From Streptomyces sp. LaPpAH-108 (GTDB lineage: Bacteria; Actinomycetota; Actinomycetes; Streptomycetales; Streptomycetaceae), in contig NZ_KB891997.1 in assembly GCF_000373625.1 (NCBI RefSeq), forward strand, positions 310,001 through 374,000: a stretch of DNA of 64,000 nucleotides, read 5' to 3'. A model generated the notes under the pieces. That model worked only from the letters and a program-made list of their open reading frames with translations. It was not told the origin of the DNA and ran no database searches. The translations under genes and the position numbers were made by a program. Positions 35,642-44,644 of the stretch are shown here, piece by piece. Each line of letters begins with the position of its first letter. The first letter of the stretch is position 1.

Positions 35642-37588
35642 CTACGGGAACGGATGCGGCACGTGCCGCAGCTCGTCCTCCCGCAGCGGCGCGGGCACCA
35701 TCCCCGCCCGGTGGGGCGCCGTGCGCAGCCGGGGCATGTGCAGCGCCCGCTGCCGAGGCCAGCCGAAGTCGATCGGCAGCAGCCCGGGCGCGAGCGTGGC
35801 CACCGTGCGCAGCCCCATCCGCCGCTGCTCGGGCGTCGTCTGGTCCACGGCGACGACATCGCACCCCGCCCCGGCCAGCAGATCCCGCAACAGCAGCAGA
35901 TCGTCCCGGAGATCACCGGTACGGGGACGCAACTCCTCCCATCCGGCGAACAGTTCGTCCGGAGTGGCCGTGCGCGGCGGGTCCAGATACCCCCGCGCGT
36001 GCTCCCGCATCGCGGGCAGCCCGAACAGCGCCGCATGGTCGGGCAGCCGTCGTACCAGGTCGAAGTCCTCCACCATGGCGGCGAGTTCGGCGGGTCGCTC
36101 CGCCACCTGACCGGGCAGATGCGGGATGTACGTCAGGATCTCGGACACCGCCGACTCCACGGCCGTCTCCGGGTCGAAGGACGCCCCCGCCGCGAAGGCG
36201 AGGGTGCCCGGGCCGTCGTCGCGGCGCACCGCGAGGCCGGTCACGACGGGCACCGGGAGGTCCACCCGGTTGTCGAAGACATGCACGTCGTAGCCCTGGA
36301 GCGCGGCCCGCGCGACCATCGCCCGCACCCGGGGCCCGGCCACCGCCGTCAGGTCGATCTCGGGCAGCGGGAGGTTCCCGTACCAGCCGAGCAGGAAGGC
36401 GTCCCGCTCGACCAGTTCGAGCAGCCCGAAGAAGACCGCCTCCTCCCATGTGCCGCCCGTCGCACAGCCGTTGGAGCACTCGAAGACGAAGTTGTCCGCC
36501 CGGGTGCCCTCGCTGTAGTACACCAGCCGGGCGGGGACCAGGACTTCGCGCTCGTCGCGCAACGACCAGCCGCTCACCCAGGGGATGGGCCGGGCCGGGT
36601 CGAAGGGCGCGACCATCGGGTCCTCGGTGTAGGTGCGCGGACCGTAGAGCCCGCAGGTGCGCGGGTCCAGGGCGCGGTCGCCCAGCTCCTCGAGGGAGGC
36701 GGTGACGACCGGCGCGCGATGCCGCCGGTGCGTACCCGCGTACCGCTCCAGGCCCTCCAGGAACGCCAACTCCCTGCTGCTGGCGAAGGAGTTGGACTGA
36801 CCGCTCCAGGTGACGTCGGTGAGACCGGCGTACCCGCGCATGAAGACGCTGCCCGCGACCGGGGCCGTCGTCGGCGAGGTCACGTCGATCCAGGTGCCGC
36901 CGCCGAGCACCCCGCACACCGGGTTGGCGAGCCCCTTCACCGGGAGCGGATAGTCGGACGCGCGGCGCAGCCGGTACGCACCCGGGTCCGGCTTGGGCAG
37001 CGAGGCGGGCGCCGACAGCGTGGCCTCGGCCGCCGCGCGGGCCGTGTCCGCCCCGGTGAAGGGACGGCAGTGCGGGCACATCGGCTCGGGCACCAGCGGG
37101 AAGGTGCGCACCCGCAGGGTCTCCAGGTCGAGTTCGGTGACCTGGGGCAGCGCGGCGTCCGCGCCCCGCGCCGTATGCCGGGCCGCGCCCGAGGCGATCA
37201 GCCAGTACAGCGACCACACCGCGTCCACCGTGTGGTCGGGCAGCATGGGCCACTGCCCGGCCGCCGTCGTCTCGATACCGGTCTCCAGCGCGTCCCGCTC
37301 GGTACGGGTGCGCAGCCGCTGGCGGCGCATCGCCAGACACGTCCCGCACGCGGCCGGGGTCTCGGGCGCCCCGCCCCACGGGCCCAGCAGCACGGCCTGC
37401 GCGGTGAGATGGATGTCCGCCGGGTTCGGCGGCAGCTCGGCGCGGACGCTCTCGCCGAGCACATTGGTGTCGCCGATCCGGGAGACGGCGGGCGCGGGCA
37501 GCCCGGCCGCGGCGGCCCGCGCCGCGAGCCGGGCCTCCAGGTCGGCCCGCGCGGCCTCCAGCGGCGCGGGTGCGAGCGTCGTCGTCAT
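35642..37588 (-). CDS. YcaO cyclodehydratase 1 of the RiPP cluster
   Basis: A 648-residue TOMM cyclodehydratase. An N-terminal domain has paired cysteines CGTC (81-84) and CPHC (171-174), as in zinc-binding E1-like remnants. The YcaO domain follows (about 190-648), with ATP/Mg residues in LAFLEGLERYAG and LLELVERDAFLLGWY and the NGCATGG turn. The protein ends VPHPFP, matching the C-terminal PxPxP signature of azoline-forming YcaO enzymes. These use ATP to cyclise Cys, Ser or Thr onto the preceding amide. The ATG overlaps the permease stop (ATGA) and the gene is last in the operon. A paralogue lies at 46310-48229. Confidence 0.9.
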   Translation of the reverse strand: MTTTLAPAPLEAARADLEARLAARAAAAGLPAPAVSRIGDTNVLGESVRAELPPNPADIHLTAQAVLLGPWGGAPETPAACGTCLAMRRQRLRTRTERDALETGIETTAAGQWPMLPDHTVDAVWSLYWLIASGAARHTARGADAALPQVTELDLETLRVRTFPLVPEPMCPHCRPFTGADTARAAAEATLSAPASLPKPDPGAYRLRRASDYPLPVKGLANPVCGVLGGGTWIDVTSPTTAPVAGSVFMRGYAGLTDVTWSGQSNSFASSRELAFLEGLERYAGTHRRHRAPVVTASLEELGDRALDPRTCGLYGPRTYTEDPMVAPFDPARPIPWVSGWSLRDEREVLVPARLVYYSEGTRADNFVFECSNGCATGGTWEEAVFFGLLELVERDAFLLGWYGNLPLPEIDLTAVAGPRVRAMVARAALQGYDVHVFDNRVDLPVPVVTGLAVRRDDGPGTLAFAAGASFDPETAVESAVSEILTYIPHLPGQVAERPAELAAMVEDFDLVRRLPDHAALFGLPAMREHARGYLDPPRTATPDELFAGWEELRPRTGDLRDDLLLLRDLLAGAGCDVVAVDQTTPEQRRMGLRTVATLAPGLLPIDFGWPRQRALHMPRLRTAPHRAGMVPAPLREDELRHVPHPFP

Positions 37589-38337
37589 GTCCGGTTGCTC
37601 CAGCGGAAGATCCGGGTGGCGATCAGGCCGAAGATCGCGGCGAACACCACGAGCCCGAGGCAGTCGAGCGCGATGTCCCCGAGGTCGCCCCGGCCGCCCA
37701 TCGCGTCGGTGACACCGTCGTTGAGGTAGTGCAGCGGCAGCACCTTGGCCACCGTGCGCAGCCAGCTCGGCATCAGGTCGTCGGGGAAGAACGAGCCGGA
37801 CAGGAACGCCATCGGCACCATCACCAGGTTGGCGATGGCCGCGACCGCCTCCGGGGTGTTCGCCAGGCTGCCGACGACCAGACCCATCGCGAGGAACGCG
37901 GTCACCCCGAGCACGAGCAGCGGAAACGCCGCCCACCAGGGGCCGTTCAGCTCAAGACCGAAGAACGGCAGCAGCGCGACGGCGGTGAACAGCAGCGTCT
38001 GCGTGAGCGCCACCGCCAGCGCCACCGTCCAACGGGACGCGATCAGCGTGCGCAACGGGGTCGGCGTGCGCCAGATCAGCCGGAGCAGATCGTCACGGCG
38101 CTGCTGCATGAGGGAGAAGCCGACCGAGAACACGGCCGCGTTGCCCACGCCCCAGGACAGCACGCCCGGCGCGATGTAGTTGATGGAGGCGAGCCCGCCG
38201 TCCACGTGCTGGCCCTGGAAGATCAGCCCGAACAGCACCAGGAAGGCCAGCGGGAAGGCGAAGGTGAAGAAGAGGGTCGTCTTGTCGCGCACGCTCGCGA
38301 CATAGGTGGCCCTGGTCAGTGCGGCGTAGGCGCTCAA
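37585..38337 (-). CDS. ABC-2 type permease of the RiPP cluster
   Basis: A 250-residue ABC-2 permease with six transmembrane segments; GSLANTPEAVAAIANLVMVPMAFLSGSFFP is the conserved helix-5 region. The start is TTG at 38337, overlapping the stop of the ATPase-bearing gene (TTGA), with GGAG 9 nt upstream. It should pair with the ATPase domain encoded immediately upstream to export the mature peptide or give self-resistance (inference from position). It overlaps YcaO 1 by 4 bp. Confidence 0.9.
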   Translation of the reverse strand: MSAYAALTRATYVASVRDKTTLFFTFAFPLAFLVLFGLIFQGQHVDGGLASINYIAPGVLSWGVGNAAVFSVGFSLMQQRRDDLLRLIWRTPTPLRTLIASRWTVALAVALTQTLLFTAVALLPFFGLELNGPWWAAFPLLVLGVTAFLAMGLVVGSLANTPEAVAAIANLVMVPMAFLSGSFFPDDLMPSWLRTVAKVLPLHYLNDGVTDAMGGRGDLGDIALDCLGLVVFAAIFGLIATRIFRWSNRT

Positions 38338-40676
38338 CGGTGGTGCTCCGATCCGGTGCCGGTCAGCGAGAGATAGGCGTCTTCGAGGGTGGGGGTGCGC
38401 ACGGAGACCGAGTCGATGTCGACCAGGTCGCCCAGCGCGGGCAGCACCCGGTTGGGCACGGTCGTCTCCAGGACCAGGTCGTCGCCCTCCACGGCGGCCC
38501 GGTCCACCCCGTCCAGGGCGAGCGCGGCCTCGGGGGTCACCCGCCCGGCGGGCACGAGCAGCCGGGTCGGGGCGTGCAGCGCGCGGATCAGACTGCGGGG
38601 CGAGTCCAGCGCGACGAGCCGTCCACCGGCGATGATCGCCACCCGGTCGCACAGCGCCTCGGCCTCGTCCAGATAGTGGGTGGTGCAGATGATCGTGCGC
38701 CCCTCCGAGCGCAACGACTTGAGCAGCTCCCACAGTTCGCGCCGCGCCTCCGGGTCGAGCGCGGCCGTCGGCTCGTCCAGGAAGATCAGCTCCGGCTCGT
38801 TCAGCAGCGCCGTCGCGACCGCGAGCCGCTGGCGCTGACCGCCGGAGAGATGGTCGATCCGGGCGTTCTCCTTCTCGGTGAGCCCCACCCGTTCCAGCGC
38901 CGTCGTCGCCACCTCCGGGCCCATGCCGTAGAGCGCGGCGACCGTGCGCAGATGCTCCCCGGCCGTCAGCCGGGCGAAGAACGCCGAGGACTGGGTCTGC
39001 ACCCCCATCCGCGCCAGCAGCTTGGTGTCGCGCGGCCACGGGCTCTGCCCGAAGACGCTCACGGTGCCCGCGTCGGCCTCGCGCATCCCCTCGACGATCT
39101 CCACCAGGGTGGTCTTGCCCGCGCCGTTGGGGCCGAGGACGCCGAAGAACTCGCCGTGCCGCACGGAGAGCGAGACCCCGTCCAGGGCGGTCACCTCGCC
39201 GTAGCGCTTGGTCACGCCCGTGAGGTCGACGACCGTCTCGGCGGGCGGTTCGGGGTGTCCGGCGTCGGACCGGGGCCCGGTATCGGTGCCGGACTCGGTC
39301 TCGGTCGTGCTGTCGGGTGCGCTCATCTCGCCTTTCCTTGCTGTGTCCGGAGCGGCCGGGACGACCGCCGGGGCGGCACCTCCCGGCGGACTGTGGGGGT
39401 GGGGGACGGCCGGTGGGGCCGCCTGGGGAACGGGGGCCGCTTCCGGCGCCGCCGCCGCGCGCCGCTCCCGCAGCGAGCGCCCGAGCCCGCCCAGCGCCCA
39501 CAGCAGCAGCACGGCCGCGAGCAGGGCGGGCGGAAGCGACCAGGCGAGCACCGCGTAGCGGTCCGGCAGCATCGAGCGCAGCGCGGCCCCGCACAACACG
39601 AGCAGCGCCGCGCTCTGCACGGCGATCAGCAGCGCGAAACCGCCGTAGAGCAGCCGCAGCCGCGTGGGGTACGCGGCGATGCCCGGACCGCGCCGGAACA
39701 CGCGCCGTGCCGCGAGTGCCAGGAACGTGCGGCTGCCGCCCGCGAGTTCGACCACACCGAGGGCGTGGGCGAGCGCCTTGTAGCCGTCGAGCGGGGGCAG
39801 CGGGAGGAGGTTGGCGAGGCCCAGCACCGTGCCGAGCAGCAGCAGCGCGCCGAGCGCGGAGCGGCCGTCGGCACCGGCTGGGAGCAGCGCCCACACCGGG
39901 TAGAACGGCACCAGGAAGAGGAGGTTGGCGAACACCCCGGCGCAGGCGGTGGCCACCTTGCGGGCCCGGCTGCCGAGGAACTGCACGTCCTCCACCTCGC
40001 AGTAGAGGTAGGTCGCGAAGCAGAACCAGCGCAGCCCGATCTCGGTGACCTTCCCACCCCAGGCCCGCGCGAACAGCCCGTGCGCCAGCTCGTGCAGCCC
40101 CAGGCCGCACCACAGCACACAGCCCACCGCGAACAGCAGCACCGGCTGCCGCGCCGTCTCCTCCGTCTGCCGCCACAGCGTGCCCGCCTGGACGACGACG
40201 GCGACGAGCACGCCCACCGCCAGCGCGGTGAGCACGGTCAGGACGGCGGGGCGGCGGGCCCACCCGGTCATGGTGTGCAGCCGGTCCATCAGCGCGGGCG
40301 CGTCCGCGACCATCCGGGTGCGCCCGGCGAGAATCCCGTTCGGCGGATGCCCGGGGCCGGGCGGCGGACCCGCGGCCGGCGCGGGGGAGCCCTCCATCAG
40401 CCCCCGGCCGTGCAGCAGCCGCAGCAACTGCCCCCACTGCGCCTCGCCCAGCCGCGCCCCGAACGTCCCGGCGTACTCCTGCCCGATCTCCGCCAGCGTG
40501 CGGCTGCCGTCCAGGCGGCTGATCAGGAAGTATTCCTTCGGGCCCAGCTCCAGACGGCGCCCGGTGCGCGGGTCCTTCAGCAGATGGACCCGGGCGGCGC
40601 CGCGCACGAGGGCGGGCCCTCGGACGAGGTCGGGCCGCACCCGGGGCCGGGCGGCGAGGAAGGTCTCGGTGGTCAC
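38334..40676 (-). CDS. Fusion of PqqD-like domain, M50 membrane metalloprotease and ABC ATPase
   Basis: One open frame of 780 residues combines three modules. Residues about 28-95 look like a PqqD/RRE-type winged helix (LELGPKEYFLISRLDGSRTLAEIG). Residues about 140-400 are an M50 site-2-protease-like membrane domain with HELAH at 195-199 and NLLPLPPLDGYKAL as the third-ligand motif. After an Ala/Pro-rich linker, residues 451-780 are an ABC ATPase (GPNGAGKTT, LSGGQRQR, LIFLDEPTAALD). No stop separates the modules, but an internal ATG at 39326 has AAGGAAAGG just upstream, so a free ATPase might also be made. GTG start at 40676, overlapping the previous stop by 4 bp. Confidence 0.85.
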   Translation of the reverse strand: MTTETFLAARPRVRPDLVRGPALVRGAARVHLLKDPRTGRRLELGPKEYFLISRLDGSRTLAEIGQEYAGTFGARLGEAQWGQLLRLLHGRGLMEGSPAPAAGPPPGPGHPPNGILAGRTRMVADAPALMDRLHTMTGWARRPAVLTVLTALAVGVLVAVVVQAGTLWRQTEETARQPVLLFAVGCVLWCGLGLHELAHGLFARAWGGKVTEIGLRWFCFATYLYCEVEDVQFLGSRARKVATACAGVFANLLFLVPFYPVWALLPAGADGRSALGALLLLGTVLGLANLLPLPPLDGYKALAHALGVVELAGGSRTFLALAARRVFRRGPGIAAYPTRLRLLYGGFALLIAVQSAALLVLCGAALRSMLPDRYAVLAWSLPPALLAAVLLLWALGGLGRSLRERRAAAAPEAAPVPQAAPPAVPHPHSPPGGAAPAVVPAAPDTARKGEMSAPDSTTETESGTDTGPRSDAGHPEPPAETVVDLTGVTKRYGEVTALDGVSLSVRHGEFFGVLGPNGAGKTTLVEIVEGMREADAGTVSVFGQSPWPRDTKLLARMGVQTQSSAFFARLTAGEHLRTVAALYGMGPEVATTALERVGLTEKENARIDHLSGGQRQRLAVATALLNEPELIFLDEPTAALDPEARRELWELLKSLRSEGRTIICTTHYLDEAEALCDRVAIIAGGRLVALDSPRSLIRALHAPTRLLVPAGRVTPEAALALDGVDRAAVEGDDLVLETTVPNRVLPALGDLVDIDSVSVRTPTLEDAYLSLTGTGSEHHR

Positions 40677-41800
40677 GCGCCGCCCTCCGGCTCCGGACAC
40701 GCGCCGCCGTCGGCCGCCGCACCCGTGTCGTCCTTCGCCCCGTCGCGCAGCGCGCGCGCCAGCACGTACGACAGGAATGCCTCGTCCCGCACCGTCATGC
40801 TCAGCCGGTTGTTGGTCATATGCAGGTACGGCGAGAGCAGCATCGGCAGCGCCTGCCCCGGCCCCTCGGGGACGATGTCCCGGGTGCCGTCGTACGACCG
40901 GAAGACCAGCGCCCCCTGCTCCGCCAACTCGGTCGCCCGGTCCCGGAGTTCGGCACAGTGCTCGGCCCAGCCGCGCAGGAACGCGGGGAGCTTCGCGGAC
41001 TCGCCCTCGGCCACCGCGCGGCGGATCTGCCGGAACCGCCCCGGCAGGCTGGTGCCCATCGCCGTGTACGCGCGGTCGTAGCCGTCGTCGGCGGTGTAGT
41101 TGGTGGTGCTGAACGCCCGGTTCCAGAAGGTGTGGTAGCGGTCCAGGAAGGTCAGCAGGGCCTCGTCGTCCCGCAGGAACGTGCCGGACATGACCATCAT
41201 CAGCTGGGCGGAGAGCCCCAGCAGCACCGTGCGCACATGCAGGTTCATCGTGCGCGCGGCCTCGATCACCAGGTCGCTGGAGTGCTGGAAGTGCCACTCG
41301 GCCAGCTCGATCCCGGCCGGGCCGCCGTACTTGCCGTACTCCGGCTCGTAGGGGCGGTCCTCGAAGGAGTTGTTGGGCCGCAGCAGCATCTTGCCGTCCG
41401 GGCCCAGGTACTCCGAGCGTTCCTCGTCCCCGAACTCCAGCGTGAACAGCGTCTCGTAGAGGTCCGCGAAGAAGCCGTCCTTCACCTCGTACAGCGCGGG
41501 CCGCTCCCGCAGGAACGCGGCGAGCGCGGCATGCGCCCGCTCCCGTACGGCCTCGGCGTCGGCCGCGCGGGCGGGCTTGAGGCGCAGCCTCAGATGCGGG
41601 CCCTCCAGCCAGTAGTTGATGAAGAAGTACCCGGCGAGCAGCCCCTCTTCGGTGAGCGCGTCGACCAGCGGCCGCACGCACTGGAGGAGCAGTGGGCGGG
41701 GGCTGGCCGCGTAGAAGACGTGCACGGCCAGCCACTCGCCGGGTGCGTCGTCCCCGGCGGCCGGTCCGGGCGCGGCGGAGGATGCGGTGGAAACGGTCAT
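40673..41800 (-). CDS. SpaB_C / thiopeptide-type biosynthesis domain protein
   Basis: A 375-residue stand-alone SpaB C-terminal domain: WLAVHVFYAASPRPLLLQCVRPLV at the start and the GYFFINYWLEGPHLRLRLKP segment are typical, followed by a Glu/Tyr-rich middle and an NNRLSMTVRDEAFLSYVLARAL end. In split LanB systems this part eliminates glutamate from glutamylated Ser/Thr; in thiopeptides a related copy performs the [4+2] pyridine cyclisation. Only this one copy is present, so elimination is the default reading. ATG overlaps the dehydratase stop (ATGA) and the next gene's GTG overlaps its stop. Confidence 0.87.
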   Translation of the reverse strand: MTVSTASSAAPGPAAGDDAPGEWLAVHVFYAASPRPLLLQCVRPLVDALTEEGLLAGYFFINYWLEGPHLRLRLKPARAADAEAVRERAHAALAAFLRERPALYEVKDGFFADLYETLFTLEFGDEERSEYLGPDGKMLLRPNNSFEDRPYEPEYGKYGGPAGIELAEWHFQHSSDLVIEAARTMNLHVRTVLLGLSAQLMMVMSGTFLRDDEALLTFLDRYHTFWNRAFSTTNYTADDGYDRAYTAMGTSLPGRFRQIRRAVAEGESAKLPAFLRGWAEHCAELRDRATELAEQGALVFRSYDGTRDIVPEGPGQALPMLLSPYLHMTNNRLSMTVRDEAFLSYVLARALRDGAKDDTGAAADGGACPEPEGGA

Positions 41801-44547
41801 CGGGGTCCGTCCTCTTCGGGCCGTCCGGCCGGGAGCAGTTCTACGGCGAGTTCGGCGACGTGCCGGCCGCGCGGGGAGGTGACGTGCAGCTCGTCCGCGC
41901 CGGGAAGCATCTCCTCGAAGACGGTCCGGGCACGCTTCCCGGCGAGGAGTCCTTCGAGGGCGGTGAGCGAGAGCGGGGACTCGAAGTCGACGTACTGGGG
42001 CTTCGAGCCGCCGAACCAGGCCGGAGCGTCCCCGGAGCCGGACTCCTCGTGGACGGTCGCGAACACCCGGGTGGGCAGGCCGTGTCGGAGCCGCCAGCGG
42101 TGCCAGGCCAGATACCACTCGCCGTCCGTCGTGCCCGGGGTGCGCAGCGGGAGCGAGCCGTCGGCCGCCGTCCAGGAGCGCCGCTGGAGGACCAGGGCGT
42201 GATGGCGCACGCGCGGCCTGCGGGTGACCCCCGCCTCGGCGGGGCCCTCGGGCACCCCGCGCCAGACGTCCGGGACGGCGCGGGAGGTGGGGGAGAAGAG
42301 CAGCAGGGTGCGCGGGATCTCGGGCAGGACCATCGGGACCAGATAGCCGAGGTAGACCGGGACGACCTCGCGGTCCAGGCGGCGCGAGCGCAGCAGCAGC
42401 CGGTCGGTGGCCTCGTCGTGCACGGCGTAGAGGTCGTCCAGGTGGAGGCGGGCCTCCTCGGGGGCGGTGCTGTGCTCGCCGGGGCAGACGATCTCGTGGT
42501 CGGTCAGACGGCCGTGCAGGTTCAGGTTGGTGGTGGCGGCACCCGCGGTGACCTCGGCGAGCACGGCGCCGGGCGGCAGCGTCGCGCGCAGCTCCTCGCG
42601 CAGGGCGCCGGTGAGGCCGGGGGAGTCCGGGCCGTCGAAGCAGTGCGTGAAGCGGGTGAAGGGGAAACTCAGGCCGCCGTAGGAGTTGTTGAGCACGGCC
42701 AGCGGGCCGTCCGCACGGCGGGCGAGCTGGAGGAAGTGGCTCTGCGGGGCGAACGCGGGCGCTGCGGAGCCGAGTTCGTGCGCCGCCCCGTCCACGGTGG
42801 CGTCGTCGAGAACGAACTCCTCCGCATCGGAGGGCAGTTCGGCCCAGCTCGCGCGCATCCGGGCGGTCAGTGCCGCGCGGGCCCGGTCGATGGCCGTGAT
42901 CTCGGGCATCCCGAGCCAGTTCTCCTCGGGGGCGTGGCTGCCGTCGGGGAGGTAACCGCTCTTGGCCGAGGTGAACTGGAGGTACTGGCGGAAGATGTCC
43001 TCGTGGAAGTCGTGGACCAGCCGCAGCAGATCGTCACAGCGGCCGCCGCGTCCGTAGCGGGCCAGGAAGAAGCCCTTGAGGGTGAGGCGTTGGGGGAGCG
43101 CCACGTCGAAGGCGGGCAGGACGCGCCCGATCGAACGCAGCGGACCGTCCGCCAGCGCGGCCCACTCGGCGAGGTCGGCCGTGGTGGTCCCGGCGGAGAC
43201 GTCCTCGTAGAGCAGGGTCTGCGGGAGCACGGGTCGTTCGGCTCCCAAGTCGGTCTGCAGGGACTGGAGTTCGGTGCGCAGTCCGGAGAGTGTCGCGCGC
43301 CGGGCGGGCACGTCCGCTCCCGGATAGCGGGCGAGGGCGGCGGCCGGTCCGTCCAGCCGGGCGGCGAGCGCGTCGGCCCACGGCAGCCCGAGTCCGCGCA
43401 GCGCGTCCTGGAACGCGGCCAGCGGGTCGGGGCTGTGCACACTGGTCTCCAGCGCGGGCAGCCGCAGCATCCCGAGGTCGCGCAGCGCGGCGAGATAGTG
43501 CTCGGCCTCCTCGTCCCCGGCACCGGTGGTGTCCGCCAGCCAGCGGGCCAACTCACCGTGCGTCAGCGGGGTTTCCGCATCGCGCAACAGGTCCAGCATC
43601 CCGTCCAGGGCGCCCTGGCGGCGCAGGAAGAACAGCCGGTCCTGGGCAGCGTCGAAGCTGACCGGCGCGCTGTCGTCGCCCGCCGTCACGGCCCGGCGGA
43701 CATAGCGCACCCGGTCGTCGTCCAGCTTCCAGCCGGAGGCGAGCGCGACCGGCAGTCCGGCCCGGCGCTCCGGGTCGGCGGTGATCAGCTCCGCGAGCCG
43801 GGCGAGGACGACGACATTGAGCCGGGGGTGACTCGTCCAGGCGTCCCCGACGACGGTCTCGGCACCGTCCGCGTCGCCGTCGAAACGCCCCAGCGCCACA
43901 CCGGTCAGCGTGCTGAAGGGACTGGTCTTGCAGGCCGTCCGGTAGAGGTACGACAGCAGCGAACGCTCCATCTTGCGGGCCCGCTTGCCCGGCACCGGCG
44001 CCGGATCGGCGGCGAACGCGTCGAGCCGTTCCTCCAGCGTGGGCGAGGCCAGCAGCAGCCCCCGGCGCAGCCGGTCGTCGTGGGCGAGCCCGCGCAGCGC
44101 GGCACGGGTGCGGGCCAGGCCGTCCGCGACGACCTTCTCGCCCTCGGCGCACAGTTCCTCGAAGCGGACGCGGGCCTCCAGCCAGGCCGCGAGGTCCGCC
44201 CCGGTCGTACCGTCAAGCCCCTCGGCCAGGGCGCGGGCCGCGTCCAGGTCGCCGGGCAGGCGGTTGTTGAAGACCTGCCGCCGCAGCGCGAGCAGGCGGC
44301 GGCGCAGCGCGGCGTCCTCGGTCGCGCCGACGGCGGCGGACAGCGGATCGCTCAGCCGGGCGCCGAGGTCACGCAGCCGCGCCTCCTCGGCGGCCGTGCG
44401 GGCGGCCCAGTCGGCCGCCTCGGGCGCGCGCAGCGCCTCCACGGCGGTGACGGGCAGACCGGCCACGCGCAGCATGAACCGGCGGTGCAGGCCCACGGGT
44501 CCGGCGGTGCCGGGGGTGTCCTGCGCGGTGGTGGCGGTCGGGCTCAT
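41797..44547 (-). CDS. Lantibiotic dehydratase N-terminal type (tRNA-Glu-dependent glutamylation)
   Basis: A 916-residue LanB-type dehydratase lacking the SpaB_C part, which is the next gene. RLLALRRQVFNNRLPG, then SLLSYLYRTACKTSPFSTLTG near residue 195, and later FHEDIFRQYLQF and LNNSYGGLSFPFTRF match the Lant_dehydr_N family of thiopeptide and goadsporin clusters. Such enzymes attach glutamate from glutamyl-tRNA to Ser or Thr side chains so that elimination gives Dha or Dhb. AAGGGG precedes the ATG by 7 nt. The gene is in the middle of the operon, 97 nt after the dehydrogenase gene. Confidence 0.9.
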   Translation of the reverse strand: MSPTATTAQDTPGTAGPVGLHRRFMLRVAGLPVTAVEALRAPEAADWAARTAAEEARLRDLGARLSDPLSAAVGATEDAALRRRLLALRRQVFNNRLPGDLDAARALAEGLDGTTGADLAAWLEARVRFEELCAEGEKVVADGLARTRAALRGLAHDDRLRRGLLLASPTLEERLDAFAADPAPVPGKRARKMERSLLSYLYRTACKTSPFSTLTGVALGRFDGDADGAETVVGDAWTSHPRLNVVVLARLAELITADPERRAGLPVALASGWKLDDDRVRYVRRAVTAGDDSAPVSFDAAQDRLFFLRRQGALDGMLDLLRDAETPLTHGELARWLADTTGAGDEEAEHYLAALRDLGMLRLPALETSVHSPDPLAAFQDALRGLGLPWADALAARLDGPAAALARYPGADVPARRATLSGLRTELQSLQTDLGAERPVLPQTLLYEDVSAGTTTADLAEWAALADGPLRSIGRVLPAFDVALPQRLTLKGFFLARYGRGGRCDDLLRLVHDFHEDIFRQYLQFTSAKSGYLPDGSHAPEENWLGMPEITAIDRARAALTARMRASWAELPSDAEEFVLDDATVDGAAHELGSAAPAFAPQSHFLQLARRADGPLAVLNNSYGGLSFPFTRFTHCFDGPDSPGLTGALREELRATLPPGAVLAEVTAGAATTNLNLHGRLTDHEIVCPGEHSTAPEEARLHLDDLYAVHDEATDRLLLRSRRLDREVVPVYLGYLVPMVLPEIPRTLLLFSPTSRAVPDVWRGVPEGPAEAGVTRRPRVRHHALVLQRRSWTAADGSLPLRTPGTTDGEWYLAWHRWRLRHGLPTRVFATVHEESGSGDAPAWFGGSKPQYVDFESPLSLTALEGLLAGKRARTVFEEMLPGADELHVTSPRGRHVAELAVELLPAGRPEEDGPR

Positions 44548-44644
44548 ACCGGGCCCCTTTCGTCTGTTGGCCGCTCGTCGGTCGACCGCTCGTCTGCTGG
44601 TCGCCCGAAGCCCCGGCGCACCGGGGAGGCGTACGGGGTGCGGG

